Part shown: piece after piece, positions 54,405 through 63,275 of the stretch
Layout: each line of letters opens with the position of its first letter
Position numbering within the stretch: position 1 is the stretch's first letter
Notes under the pieces: model-generated
Seen by the model: the letters and a program-made list of their open reading frames with translations, nothing else
Told to the model about the DNA's origin: nothing
Databases searched by the model: none
Source of the DNA: Frankia alni ACN14a
GTDB taxonomy: Bacteria > Actinomycetota > Actinomycetes > Frankiales > Frankiaceae
Length of the DNA stretch: 64,000 nt
Direction: 5' to 3'
Assembly (NCBI RefSeq): GCF_000058485.1
Contig: NC_008278.1
Coordinates: 6,690,962 to 6,754,961, forward strand
Translations under genes and position numbers: made by a program

Positions 54405-55031
54405 CCCGCCGGGGACGTCCCGCGCCGGTCGTGTGGGTGCGGCGGTCGGTGTCGATGTCGGCGGAGCCGGGGTCGGCGGCGGAGCCGGGGCGGTCGGGGT
54501 GAGGGCGGGGTCGGCGGCGAGCCGCTCCCAGAACTCCGCCACGAGCCGCTCGTAGGCGAGACCCAGGTCCAGCGTGCGCCGCAGCGTCCAGACCATGGCG
54601 TCCGGCGGCAGTGCGGCCAGCGTGCGGTAGACCTCCAGGTGCGCCCGGTGCGCGGCGGCCTGGGCGCGGGCGAGCCGGGCGACGTCGCCGGGGCGGCCGA
54701 GGTCGGCGAACGCGAGTTTGAGCAGGCCGAGGTCGCGTAGTTCGGTGCGCCCGGGATCGGGCGAGGAGAGCCAGTCCTGCAGGCTGCGCCGGCCGGCGTC
54801 GGTGATCCGGAAGGTGCGCCGGCGCCGACCCCCGGTCTCCCGCTCCTCGGCCAGCAGCCCGGCCTCGGCGAGGCGCGGCGGCTCCTTGTAGAGCTGCGCG
54901 TGCGGGAACGACCAGTAGTTCCCGACCGATTCGGCCACCGCCACCTTGAGGTCGTAGGGGGTGGCGCTGCCGCGCCGGGCCACCTCTCCGAGGACCAGGT
55001 ACGACACCGGTGTCAGCGCGATCTCCGCCAT
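54324..55031 (-). CDS. PadR-family transcriptional regulator
   Basis: A 235-residue regulator. The N-terminal winged helix (TPVSYLVLGEVARRGSATPYDLK, then a wing near GGRRRRTFRITDAGRRSLQ) and the helical C-terminal dimerisation domain (LKLAFADLGRPGDVARLA) are typical of PadR. A Pro/Thr/Ala-rich tail of about 50 residues runs antisense into the VWA gene (81-base overlap). ATG 55031 is preceded by GGAG; an ATG nine bases upstream is possible. Divergent from the ABM-like gene, with an operator-like palindrome between. Confidence 0.9.
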   Translation of the reverse strand: MAEIALTPVSYLVLGEVARRGSATPYDLKVAVAESVGNYWSFPHAQLYKEPPRLAEAGLLAEERETGGRRRRTFRITDAGRRSLQDWLSSPDPGRTELRDLGLLKLAFADLGRPGDVARLARAQAAAHRAHLEVYRTLAALPPDAMVWTLRRTLDLGLAYERLVAEFWERLAADPALTPTAPAPPPTPAPPTSTPTAAPTRPARDVPGGSAGDAVASPGPQVVTDDVAAEGGGVG

Positions 55032-55048
55032 GGTCTCCATAATACGGC

Positions 55049-55079
55049 TTGACTCATACCGTCTCATTGAGACTATTCT
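55049..55079 (+). promoter_or_regulatory. Promoter with overlapping palindromic operator
   Basis: TTGACT at 55049 and TATTCT at 55074 could be a -35/-10 pair (spacing 19). Between them GTCTCATTGAGAC (55061-55073) is a perfect 6-bp-arm palindrome. PadR proteins usually repress the divergent gene by binding such a site; inferred from position. Confidence 0.55.
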
Positions 55080-55125
55080 GATCTGGAGGACAGTCCGAGT
55101 CAGACGATTGTGGAGGTGGGTCACC

Positions 55126-55602
55126 ATGCCGACGATTCCCTGGACCGCCCCGCGCGACGGCAAGGCCCGCGGCGCCGAACCCGAGGGCACCAGCGCCGCG
55201 GGACGCACCGGTGGTGCTGGTGGTGCTGGTGGTGCTGGCGACGCCATCGAGGACGGCGCCATCGAGGTCATGGCCTCGCACTTCGTCCTCACCTCGACCA
55301 GGCACACGATCGCGATGCTGCGCTCGGCACTCGCCGTGCGGCGGGCCGTGCTCGCGGCGCCCGGCGCCCTCGGCGTCTCGCTCGTCGCCCGGCCGCTGCG
55401 CCGCGAGTACTTCACCCTGTCCGCGTGGATGGACCGGGCCGCGCTGGACGCGTTCGTCGGCAACCCGCACCACCGGCAGGCGATGCGCCGCCTCGGACCC
55501 GCGATGGCCCAGGCCCGGCTCGTCCACTGGCACCCGCCGGCCAGCGCCGGCGCCCCCACCTGGGCGCAGGCCCACGAGCACCTCGCCGCGCCCGCCGACT
55601 GA
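55126..55602 (+). CDS. ABM-like (antibiotic biosynthesis monooxygenase fold) protein
   Basis: A 158-residue protein. After a disordered N-terminus with a GGAGGAGGAG tract comes a ferredoxin-like domain: MASHFVLTSTRHTIAMLR, VLAAPGALGVSLVARPLRR, YFTLSAWMDRAALDAFV and PHHRQAMRRLGPAMA, as in small ABM/DUF3291-type dimers. GGAGG precedes ATG 55126. It may be a heme- or quinol-related oxygenase, or a detoxification protein; no active residue is evident. It is probably repressed by the divergent PadR regulator. Confidence 0.75.
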   Translation: MPTIPWTAPRDGKARGAEPEGTSAAGRTGGAGGAGGAGDAIEDGAIEVMASHFVLTSTRHTIAMLRSALAVRRAVLAAPGALGVSLVARPLRREYFTLSAWMDRAALDAFVGNPHHRQAMRRLGPAMAQARLVHWHPPASAGAPTWAQAHEHLAAPAD

Positions 55603-55704
55603 CCGCACCCCACTCTCACCCGCCGCGGGGCATCTGACCGGCACCTGGCGAGGGGCCGCCGCGCCCCGCCCCAGCAATCTCGAGTTCTGCTACTCTGCGC
55701 GATC

Positions 55705-56922
55705 GTGAAGTCACGGTGGGCAGGGGAAGGCGTGGCCGGCGCGAGGCATCGGGCGAGCCTGCGGCAGCGCGGGCCGCAGCCCCGGCCACCGGTCCGTTCG
55801 CGGCTGGTCGCCACCGTGCTGCTGACCGCGGGCATGGGACTCGCCCCCACGACCATGCCGGCCGATCCCGCTCAGGCCGCGCCGGGCGGCGCGGTCCTCG
55901 CGGACGGCCTGCGCGGCTCTGTCGGCCTGCCGGGCGCGGGGGCGCGGCCGGTGGTCGGCGGCCCGCCGATCGCGGGTCCCGACGCCGGACTGGTCCGGCC
56001 GGCCGACCTCGCCGCCGAGATCACCCGGGGGCAGCCGGCGCCGCTGTCTGCACCCGGCGCGGTGACCGACGCCGAGCAGCGCGCGGTCGAACGGTACTGG
56101 ACGGCCGAGCGTCGCGACCGGGCCTTCGGCTCCCACACCACCGACCGGGCCGACGCCAAGTCCGGCACCGCGGCGGCGGTGGGCACGCCGTTCGCCGACG
56201 ACCCGAGCCCCGGGCTGTCGAGCACGCCCCCGCCGCCCAGCGACGGCACGCCGTACACCCGGGGCGGTCTGGTCACGGTGACCACCGGCCGACTGTTCAC
56301 CACCATCGGCGGCGCCGACTTCGCGTGTTCGGCGAGCGTGGTGACCAGCCCGGGCCATGACCTCGTCGTGACCGCGGGGCACTGTCTGCATGGCGGCGCG
56401 CGCGCGCAGTTCGCCCGGCGGGTCGCCTTCGTCCCCGGCTACACCGACGGGACCATGCCGTACGGCATCTGGACCGCCCGCCGGCTGACCGTGACACCGG
56501 GGTGGGCGGGCGGCTCGAACTTCGACGTCGACGCCGGCTTCGCGCTGTTCAACACCCACGGCGGCCAGCACATCGAGAACGTGGTCGGCGGCCAGGGCAT
56601 CGCCTTCGGCCTGCCGAGCACCTCCGCGCAGTACAGCTTCGGCTACCCACGCCTGTCGCCGTACGACGGCAGCCAGCTCATCTACTGCGGCGGGCCCGGG
56701 TCGGTCGACCGGTACGGGGGCCCGTCGATCGGCGTGCACTGCCGGATGACGGCGGGCGCGAGCGGCGGTCCGTTCATCACCGGGTTCGGCCGGCTCGGCC
56801 CCGGCCACGGCTGGATCGACGGGGTGGTCAGCTACGCCTACGCCGGCTCCACCGACCGCCTGTACGGGACGTACTTCGGCGATGCGGTGAAACTGCTCTA
56901 TTACCAGTCCTTCCCGCTCTGA
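55705..56922 (+). CDS. Secreted trypsin-like serine protease
   Basis: A 405-residue protein. A basic N-terminus and hydrophobic stretch (LVATVLLTAGMGLAPTT, then an AQAA-type cleavage site) form a signal peptide; about 130 residues of prosequence follow. The chymotrypsin-fold domain has the triad histidine in VVTAGHCLHG, the aspartate in NFDVDAGFALF and the serine in AGASGGPF. It resembles V8/glutamyl-type secreted proteases of actinobacteria. GTG 55705 has no strong ribosome site. Probably exported by Sec and matured outside the cell. Confidence 0.9.
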   Translation: MKSRWAGEGVAGARHRASLRQRGPQPRPPVRSRLVATVLLTAGMGLAPTTMPADPAQAAPGGAVLADGLRGSVGLPGAGARPVVGGPPIAGPDAGLVRPADLAAEITRGQPAPLSAPGAVTDAEQRAVERYWTAERRDRAFGSHTTDRADAKSGTAAAVGTPFADDPSPGLSSTPPPPSDGTPYTRGGLVTVTTGRLFTTIGGADFACSASVVTSPGHDLVVTAGHCLHGGARAQFARRVAFVPGYTDGTMPYGIWTARRLTVTPGWAGGSNFDVDAGFALFNTHGGQHIENVVGGQGIAFGLPSTSAQYSFGYPRLSPYDGSQLIYCGGPGSVDRYGGPSIGVHCRMTAGASGGPFITGFGRLGPGHGWIDGVVSYAYAGSTDRLYGTYFGDAVKLLYYQSFPL

Positions 56923-57040
56923 GGGCGCCGAGCCCCGCGAGGCACGACCCCCCAGAGCACCGGACCTGCACAGGCGGCCCACAGCCGGTGCTCAGGCGGT
57001 CGGTGCACAAGGGTGAGGAGTCGGTCGGTACCGTCTGCGC

Positions 57041-57502
57041 ATGCCGCATCCGGGCAGCTTCGGGCTCCTCCTCACCCTGCACGTCCTTCTCGCGATCTTC
57101 GTCATCGGACCGCTGACCCTGGTCTGCGCGGCCATTCCCCGGCTGCTGCGGGCCGGGCCGGGCGCCCTGCCGATGCTGCGGCTCGCCGCCCGGCTGGTGC
57201 GCGGGTTCGGGCTGGCCTCGCTGCTCATCGCGGTAACCGGCGCGGGGATGGTGCACCAGGGGTCCTTCGGCAGTGTGCGGTCGTTCAGCGACTCCTGGCT
57301 GCTGGGCTCGCTGGTGCTGTGGGTGGTGGCGTGCGGGATCTGCCTGGCGGTCATCGCACCCGGCCTGTCGCACGCCGTCGCCGAGATCGACGCGGGCGGG
57401 GACGCCCGGCGCCGGCTCGGCACCGTCACCGGCGGCGCGGTGCTGAGCTCCGCCTGCTGGGTCGTGGTCGTCGCCCTGATGGTGGTCAAACCCGGCGCGT
57501 AG
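57041..57502 (+). CDS. DUF2269-like integral membrane protein
   Basis: A 153-residue protein with four membrane segments: GLLLTLHVLLAIFVIGP at the start, LVRGFGLASLLIAVTGAGMV, WLLGSLVLWVVACGICLAVIA and AVLSSACWVVVVALMVV. The pattern matches small predicted membrane proteins of the DUF2269 type (family assignment from memory). No catalytic residue stands out. ATG 57041 is preceded by a weak ribosome site. It converges on the hydrolase gene. Confidence 0.75.
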   Translation: MPHPGSFGLLLTLHVLLAIFVIGPLTLVCAAIPRLLRAGPGALPMLRLAARLVRGFGLASLLIAVTGAGMVHQGSFGSVRSFSDSWLLGSLVLWVVACGICLAVIAPGLSHAVAEIDAGGDARRRLGTVTGGAVLSSACWVVVVALMVVKPGA

Positions 57503-57528
57503 GCCGGGGGCGGCGCCTCGACGGCCGC

Positions 57529-57575
57529 ACGGCCGCTCAGCTCACGGCCGCTCAGCTCACGGCCGGGATCAGCTC
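57529..57575. repeat. 15-17 bp tandem repeat spanning a stop codon (hydrolase 3' end)
   Basis: Read on the minus strand, GAGC-TGA followed by a GGCCGT-ending string is repeated three times. The first copy carries the last Ser codon and TGA stop of the hydrolase gene; the other two lie downstream. Confidence 0.88.
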
Positions 57576-58468
57576 GCGGCGGCGAGGTAGTGCCGACCGG
57601 CCTCTCCACGGTCGACGACGTCCTCCAGCTTGTCCAGCACCCGGTCCCACACCTGCCGGGGCAGGTCGTGGCCCATCCCGTCGATCTCCAGCAGCTCCGC
57701 GGCCGGGATCGCCGCGGCCGTGAGCCGGCCGCCGATCACGGGAACGAGTGGGTCGGCGCCGCCGTGGACGACGAGGGTGGGCGGGCGCAGCCCGGCGAGC
57801 TCCGCGGTGCGGTCCGGGGCGGAGAGCACCGCGGCGACCTGGCGCAGCAGACCGTCGGGGTTGGCCCGCCGGTCCCAGTAGATCTCGGCGCGCCGGCGCA
57901 CCCACGCCTCGTCCGGCGCGAACTCCGGCGAGCCGAGCACCCGATACGCCTCGTGCGCGGCGAGGACGGACTGCTCCAGGTCGAGCGGCGCCGGGCGCAG
58001 GAACAACCCGATGGCCTCCCGCGTCGGCTGCACCCGGTGGTCGCCGGGGTGCGACATCACCGACGTGAGGCTGCGGACCTGCCCCGGGCTGCGCAACGCC
58101 GCGATCTGGGCGATCATGCCGCCCATCGACAGGCCCAGCAGGTGCGCCGACTCGACGCCGAGCGCGGTGAGCAGGCCCAGCGCGTCGGTGGCGAGGTCGG
58201 CGAGCCCGTAGGGGGCGAGGTCGAAGCGCCCGGCGATGATCGCCCCGAGGTCGGGCCGGCCGAGGTGATCGAGATGGGTGGACAGGCCCACGTCGCGGTT
58301 GTCGAAGACGATCGCCCGGTAGCCGCGCCGGGCGAGCGCGGCGAGCAGGTCGGGATGCCAGCCGACGAGCTGCTGGCCAAGGCCGCCGATCAGCAGCAGC
58401 GGCAGACCGTCGTCGTCGCCGTGGATCTCGTAGGCGAGGTCGATGCCGTTGACCGTGACGATGCCCAT
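57569..58468 (-). CDS. Alpha/beta-fold hydrolase
   Basis: A 299-residue hydrolase. Oxyanion region LLIGGLGQQLVGWHPDL, nucleophile serine in LGLSMGGMIA, acid in VVHGGADPLVPV and histidine in DGMGHDLP. The FDNRDVGLSTHLDH motif after the first strand is common in actinobacterial esterase/peroxidase-like members. ATG 58468 has no clear ribosome site. Substrate unknown; cytoplasmic. Confidence 0.92.
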   Translation of the reverse strand: MGIVTVNGIDLAYEIHGDDDGLPLLLIGGLGQQLVGWHPDLLAALARRGYRAIVFDNRDVGLSTHLDHLGRPDLGAIIAGRFDLAPYGLADLATDALGLLTALGVESAHLLGLSMGGMIAQIAALRSPGQVRSLTSVMSHPGDHRVQPTREAIGLFLRPAPLDLEQSVLAAHEAYRVLGSPEFAPDEAWVRRRAEIYWDRRANPDGLLRQVAAVLSAPDRTAELAGLRPPTLVVHGGADPLVPVIGGRLTAAAIPAAELLEIDGMGHDLPRQVWDRVLDKLEDVVDRGEAGRHYLAAAS

Positions 58469-58717
58469 GGTCGGAAGGTAACCATCCCGTGGCTGGCGCG
58501 CACGTCTTCCAGGCCAAATCGAGCCAACCTCACCCAATCGGGCCGCTGCGCCCGCCGAGGAGGCGGAGCCCACCGGTCCTCCCGCCACGCGTGGGCACCC
58601 ATCCTCGGCCAGTCGCTACTTTATGCATCCCGACAACTCCATAGAGTAGCGACGTGTAGCCCCTCCGTCAGGCGACCCGCCACCCGCCGCCCGCCCGATC
58701 TCCCTGGACGACAACAC

Positions 58718-60304
58718 GTGATCTTTCCGACGATCGAGTTCGCGGCGTTCTTCGTCGTGGTGATGGCGCTGTCCTGGCTGCTGATGCCCCGACCGGCGCT
58801 GTGGAAGCCGTTCGTCCTCGCCGCGTCGTACTTCTTCTACGGCTTCGCCGACGCCCGGTTCGTCCTGCTCATCGTCGCCTCGACCCTGATCAACCAGGCC
58901 GCCGCGCGGGCGATCCACCGCTTCCGGGACCGGCGCATCCTCGCCGCCGCGATCGCCTGCGACCTCGGCCTGCTCGGCTGGTTCAAGTACTACGGCTTCT
59001 TCGCGCTGTCCGTCGATCGCGCCCTGGCCGACGTCGGGCTGCCCGCGCCGCTCCCCCTGCTCCAGGTGGCGCTGCCCATCGGGATCTCGTTCTTCACCTT
59101 CCAGGCGCTGAGCTACGTCATCGACGTCCACCGGGGGACCAGCGCGCCGGCGCCGCTGCTCGACTTCGCCGTCTACGAGGCGTTCTTCCCGCACCTCGTG
59201 GCCGGTCCGATTGTGCGGGCCAGCGAGTTCCTCCCGCAGCTCGCGACGCCGCGCGACCCGGCCCGGGTGCCGACCACCCGCGCGGCGTTCCTCATCCTCG
59301 GCGGGCTGGTCAAGAAGGTGGTGCTCGCCGACGTCCTCGCCGCCCGGCTGGTCGACCCGGTCTTCGACGCCCCGGGCCAGCACTCGTCCGCGGAGATCCT
59401 CGCCGCCGTCTACGGCTACGCCGTCCAGATCTACTGCGACTTCTCGGCCTACTCCGACATCGCCATCGGGATCGCGCTGCTGCTGGGCTTCCGCTTCCCG
59501 GACAACTTCGACCGGCCGTACGCGTCGCGCAGCCTGCAGGAGTTCTGGCGGCGCTGGCACATGACCCTGTCGCGCTGGCTGCGCGACTACGTGTACCTGC
59601 CGCTCGGGGGGAGCCGACGCGGACGTCGCCGGACCTACCTGAACCTCATGATCACCATGACTTTGGGCGGCCTGTGGCACGGCGCGTCGTGGACCTTCGT
59701 GCTGTGGGGGGCGCTGCACGGCGCGGCCCTGGTCACCGAGCGCCGGCTGCGGACCTGGCGGGCGAGACAGGCGCGGCGGGCGGACGCCGCCGGGCTCGCC
59801 CGCATACCGCTGCCGCGCGCCGCAGCTCCGGCCGCCCCCCAGAGCGCCGCCGGGGGTGCGGCTCGAAGCGCCGCCGGGCCGCCGAGTGCGGCTCGGAGCG
59901 CCGCCGGGTCGCCGAGTGCGGCTCGAAGCGCCGCCGGGCCACCGAGTGCGGGCCGGGTCGGCGGCGCCGTGCGCGGCTGGGCGGCCCGGCTGGCTGTCTT
60001 CCACTTCGTCTGCGCGACCTGGGTGCTCTTCCGCGCCCCGAATCTGGCCACGGCGGGCCGGCTGTTCGCGCGGCTGTTCACCGCGGGCGGCCCGGCGCCG
60101 CTGGTCACCCCCGCGGCGCTGGCCGCGATCGTGGTGGGCCTGGCCACGGCGGCCATCCCGCCCGGCTGGTGGGCCGCGACGCGGGCCCGGTTCGCCGAGG
60201 TGCGCCTCGGCCCCCAGATCGCCCTGCTGACCGCCTCGATGATGGTCATCTACGCGGTCGTCGGCCAACAGGACGTCGCCCCCTTCATCTACTTCCGCTT
60301 CTGA
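58718..60304 (+). CDS. MBOAT-family O-acyltransferase (AlgI-like)
   Basis: A 528-residue polytopic protein of the membrane-bound O-acyltransferase family. Signature parts are IGISFFTFQALSYVIDVHRG, FFPHLVAGPIVRASEFLPQL, YCDFSAYSDIAIG, WRRWHMTLSRWLRDYVYLPLGGSRRG and the catalytic-histidine region GGLWHGASWTFVLWG. A 30-bp tandem (59856-59945) adds SAARSAAGPP units in a cytoplasmic loop. With the SGNH-type protein encoded next it resembles alginate/peptidoglycan O-acetylation pairs: MBOAT moves the acyl group across the membrane, the partner places it on a cell-surface glycan. Target unknown. Confidence 0.93.
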   Translation: MIFPTIEFAAFFVVVMALSWLLMPRPALWKPFVLAASYFFYGFADARFVLLIVASTLINQAAARAIHRFRDRRILAAAIACDLGLLGWFKYYGFFALSVDRALADVGLPAPLPLLQVALPIGISFFTFQALSYVIDVHRGTSAPAPLLDFAVYEAFFPHLVAGPIVRASEFLPQLATPRDPARVPTTRAAFLILGGLVKKVVLADVLAARLVDPVFDAPGQHSSAEILAAVYGYAVQIYCDFSAYSDIAIGIALLLGFRFPDNFDRPYASRSLQEFWRRWHMTLSRWLRDYVYLPLGGSRRGRRRTYLNLMITMTLGGLWHGASWTFVLWGALHGAALVTERRLRTWRARQARRADAAGLARIPLPRAAAPAAPQSAAGGAARSAAGPPSAARSAAGSPSAARSAAGPPSAGRVGGAVRGWAARLAVFHFVCATWVLFRAPNLATAGRLFARLFTAGGPAPLVTPAALAAIVVGLATAAIPPGWWAATRARFAEVRLGPQIALLTASMMVIYAVVGQQDVAPFIYFRF

Positions 60305-60585
60305 GCAGGGACGTGATCCTGGCCGCCGCGGCTCGGGCTGGCACGGCTCGGGCTGGCACGGCTCGACCTGACGGACCGAACAAACGCCGATCGGGTCGAC
60401 GGCCGTCCACCCGCGCCGGCATCTGCCGGCGGCACGCGCACCGCTCGCCGAGGGCGGGCACTCCACCGCGGGCGAGGGGGACACGGCGCCGAGGGAGCGG
60501 GGTCAATCACCTGAGGCAGTCGGCGCGCAACGGAGGATGAGGTTCGGCTTCCCTCCTCCCCGAGCCGCCGACGGAGTCCCCGACC

Positions 60586-61896
60586 ATGACCGAGCGCGAC
60601 GATGCGGTGCCGACCTGGCCGCCGGCGTCCGCGCCACCGCCCGTCGGAGCACCACTGCCCGTCGGAGCACCACCGCCCGTCGGAGCACCACCGCGGACCC
60701 CCGGTGCGCCACGGAGCCGTCTCCTCGCGAAGGGCCGTCCACCTGACCAGACCCCACGCGGACCGCGGGGCGGTCACGTCAGCCAGGACTCTCGACCGCT
60801 CCAAGCCGCCGGGGCAGAGATGCCGGCCCCGTCGCCGGCACGCCATCGCGCCCGGCTCGCGCGGGTCGAGGCGGACGCCGTCCCGGCTCGGCGCGCCCTG
60901 CTGCTGGTCGTCGCCGTGCTGGGGCTGCTCGCCGTGCTGCGCGCCCCCGCCATGGTCCATGCCGGCGAGGGGATGCGGCCGGGGCTCACCCGCACGATCG
61001 TGCTGAGCGCGGCGCGGCCCCTCGAGCGGGCGACGCACACGGCGCGCCTCGACGCGCCGGACCGCTGGCTGACCCGAGCCTTCGGCCACCCATCCGCGCC
61101 GCGCGGCGGCGATTCGGAGCTGGCGACCGCGGCGAGCCGCTACGCGGAGGCGGGAACGGACGGAGGAACGACGGCGCCGGACCGCCCAGGCCACGCCGGG
61201 ACACCCACCGCCCCGCCCGTACCCGCCCCGCTGCGCTCGCCCACCGCCGCCGACCCGCTGCGGGTGCTCGTCACCGGCGACTCCCTGACCGAGTCCCTCG
61301 GCCCCACCATCACGAACACGGCTCCGGGCACGATCCGGGCACGGACCGAGACCCGGTTCGGCACCGGTCTGGTCCGCCCCGACTTCTTCGACTGGGCCGC
61401 CCATGCCCGCGACCAGGTCGCCGGGCGCAACCCGGAGCTGGCCGGCACCCCGGAGCTGATCATCGTCGCCATGGGCGGTAACGACGGGCAGGGCATCACG
61501 TTCCCCGACGGGACGGTGCTGCCCGCCGGATCGGCCGGCTGGGAGGCGGAGTACCGGCGGCGGGCCAGCGTCGTCATGCGGATCTGGACCGGGAACGGCG
61601 CCAGGCGGCTGCTCTGGCTCGGCCTGCCACCGGCCCGCTCCCACCGGCTGAACGGTTACTTCCACCAGCTGAACGCGGCGACGGCGGCCGCGGCGGCGGG
61701 GGTGAGCGGCGCGAGCTACCTCGACCTGACCCCGTGGCTGTCGAAGGACGGCGCCTACAGCGACTACCTGACCGGCGCCGGCGGCCGGGACGTGCTCGCC
61801 CGGTCGCGCGACGGGGTGCACCTGACCCTCGACGGGGCGCGGATCGCCGCGGCGCACGCGCTCGACGCCGTCCGGAGCACCTGGCAGCTGCGGTGA
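60586..61896 (+). CDS. SGNH/GDSL-type protein, DUF459-like, partner of MBOAT
   Basis: A 436-residue protein. A Pro-rich cytoplasmic N-terminus with PVGAPP repeats (18-bp tandem near 60640-60693), one membrane helix at about 103-122 (RALLLVVAVLGLLAVLRAPA), then an outer SGNH domain: block I LVTGDSLTESLG (serine), block III AMGGNDGQ, and the C-terminal DGVHLTLDG with the Asp/His pair. This is the arrangement of AlgX/DUF459-type acetyl-transfer or esterase proteins. It follows the MBOAT gene by 281 bases. Confidence 0.87.
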   Translation: MTERDDAVPTWPPASAPPPVGAPLPVGAPPPVGAPPRTPGAPRSRLLAKGRPPDQTPRGPRGGHVSQDSRPLQAAGAEMPAPSPARHRARLARVEADAVPARRALLLVVAVLGLLAVLRAPAMVHAGEGMRPGLTRTIVLSAARPLERATHTARLDAPDRWLTRAFGHPSAPRGGDSELATAASRYAEAGTDGGTTAPDRPGHAGTPTAPPVPAPLRSPTAADPLRVLVTGDSLTESLGPTITNTAPGTIRARTETRFGTGLVRPDFFDWAAHARDQVAGRNPELAGTPELIIVAMGGNDGQGITFPDGTVLPAGSAGWEAEYRRRASVVMRIWTGNGARRLLWLGLPPARSHRLNGYFHQLNAATAAAAAGVSGASYLDLTPWLSKDGAYSDYLTGAGGRDVLARSRDGVHLTLDGARIAAAHALDAVRSTWQLR

Positions 61897-61942
61897 TGCC
61901 CGCTGCCACCACCAACCACCAACCGCCGACCACCGACCGCGA

Positions 61943-62323
61943 TCAGCGGACGCGGAACCCGAAGCCGGCGCCGTCGAGATCCGCCCGCGCCCCGGTCACC
62001 GCCGCGCGGGCGTCGGCCAGCACCCCACGAGCGGAGGGAGAGGTGGCGCCGGCGGCGTCGAGCGCGGCCAGCAGGTCCTCGGCGAGCACGGCGAGCTGAT
62101 CAGGCAGGGCGTGGGCGGCGAGCCTCGGCGGACGCATCCCGACGGGCGCCCCCGTGCCGATCCGTTCGCCGAGCGCGGCCAGTTCGTCGAGCAGCTGGAC
62201 CGTGCGCTCCGCCCGAGTCAGCCCCGAACCCACCGCGACGTCCCAGGAAGAGCCGACCCATCCCCGGATGCGGCGGATGAGCAGGCCCACCTCCCGACTG
62301 AGATCACCGACCTCATCGGACAT
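61943..62323 (-). CDS. Small helical hypothetical protein
   Basis: A 126-residue protein beginning MSDEVGDLSREVGLLIRRIR. It is rich in Leu, Ala and charged residues and is probably all-helical, with possible coiled-coil segments. No family is recognised. It lies between the SGNH-type gene and the DUF4287 gene, on the opposite strand to both. Confidence 0.6.
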   Translation of the reverse strand: MSDEVGDLSREVGLLIRRIRGWVGSSWDVAVGSGLTRAERTVQLLDELAALGERIGTGAPVGMRPPRLAAHALPDQLAVLAEDLLAALDAAGATSPSARGVLADARAAVTGARADLDGAGFGFRVR

Positions 62324-62432
62324 CCGGGCATGATACCCCACAGGGCCCGAACGGGGCCTTGCCCTTTGCTGTGGCATGGGGCACGCTGGCGACATGAGCC
62401 GTTGACGTCGGGTTTTACTTCTGGAGGCGCGC

Positions 62433-62660
62433 ATGTCGCTCAACCGCTCCCCGCAGACCCACCAGAGCCTCATCGAGCGGATTCCGAAGGCAACGGGGCA
62501 CGGGGTGAACCACTGGCTCAGCCGGCTGGACGACGGTCCAGGCCTGCTGCGCTTCACCGAACGGGTGAACTGGCTACGCGCCGAACACGACCTGCCACAC
62601 AGCTTCGCGGCCGCCCTCGTCCACGAGGCGGACCTGCGGCGGCGGGCAAGCCGGGCGTAG
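62433..62660 (+). CDS. DUF4287-domain protein
   Basis: A 75-residue protein. SPQTHQSLIERIPKATGHGV and WLRAEHDLPHSFAAALVHEA match the short DUF4287 family (assignment from memory). GGAGG six bases before the ATG supports the start. Members of this family are small, sometimes fused to DUF5655; their function is unknown. Confidence 0.8.
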   Translation: MSLNRSPQTHQSLIERIPKATGHGVNHWLSRLDDGPGLLRFTERVNWLRAEHDLPHSFAAALVHEADLRRRASRA

Positions 62661-62817
62661 GCCCCCGCGGCGCCGCGGCGGTCCTGCCTGGCCTCGACGG
62701 GCCTGCCTGGCCGCCACGGCGCCGGTCCCGCGCCACCGCCACCACGGTTTGCGTTCCACTGTTCGCGGCCCGCGGTTCACCTCGCGGGGTCCACGTCCCG
62801 TCGGACAGAATGTGTGG

Positions 62818-63228
62818 ATGGATCTCGATGCCGCCACCGCGTTCGTCCGCGATCATCACAGGGCGGTGCTGAGCACCACCCGCCGGGACGGCAGTCCGCA
62901 GATGTCGCCGGTGACGGTCGGGGTGGACGCCGAGGGTCGCCTGCTGATCAGCACCAGGCTCACCGCGTACAAGGTCGGTCACGTCGAACGGGACACGACC
63001 GTGCGGCTGTGCGTGCTGCCGGACGACTTCTTCGGACCGTGGGTGCAGATCACCGGCACCGCTGAGATCGTCCGGCTGCCGGCGGCGATGGAACTCCTCG
63101 TCGGTTACTACCGCGACATCTCCGGCGAGCACCCCGACTGGGACGACTACCGGGCCGCGATGGTCCGCGACCAGCGCTGCATCCTGCGGATCACGCCGAC
63201 CGCCGCCGGCCCGGACCACTCCGGCTGA
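62818..63228 (+). CDS. PPOX-class (F420/FMN-dependent) oxidoreductase-like protein
   Basis: A 136-residue split-barrel protein. FVRDHHRAVLSTTRRDGSPQ starts the fold, then STRLTAYKVGHVERDTTVRL and the C-terminal RCILRITPT. The pattern is that of the small PPOX-class proteins of actinobacteria that use F420 or flavin. Such proteins reduce quinones, biliverdin or other compounds; which one applies is unclear. ATG 62818 was chosen by similarity of the N-terminus. Confidence 0.85.
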   Translation: MDLDAATAFVRDHHRAVLSTTRRDGSPQMSPVTVGVDAEGRLLISTRLTAYKVGHVERDTTVRLCVLPDDFFGPWVQITGTAEIVRLPAAMELLVGYYRDISGEHPDWDDYRAAMVRDQRCILRITPTAAGPDHSG

Positions 63229-63275
63229 CCCCGGTCAGGAGCTGATCCGGTCCAGACGAGACGCGCGCCGGGCTG

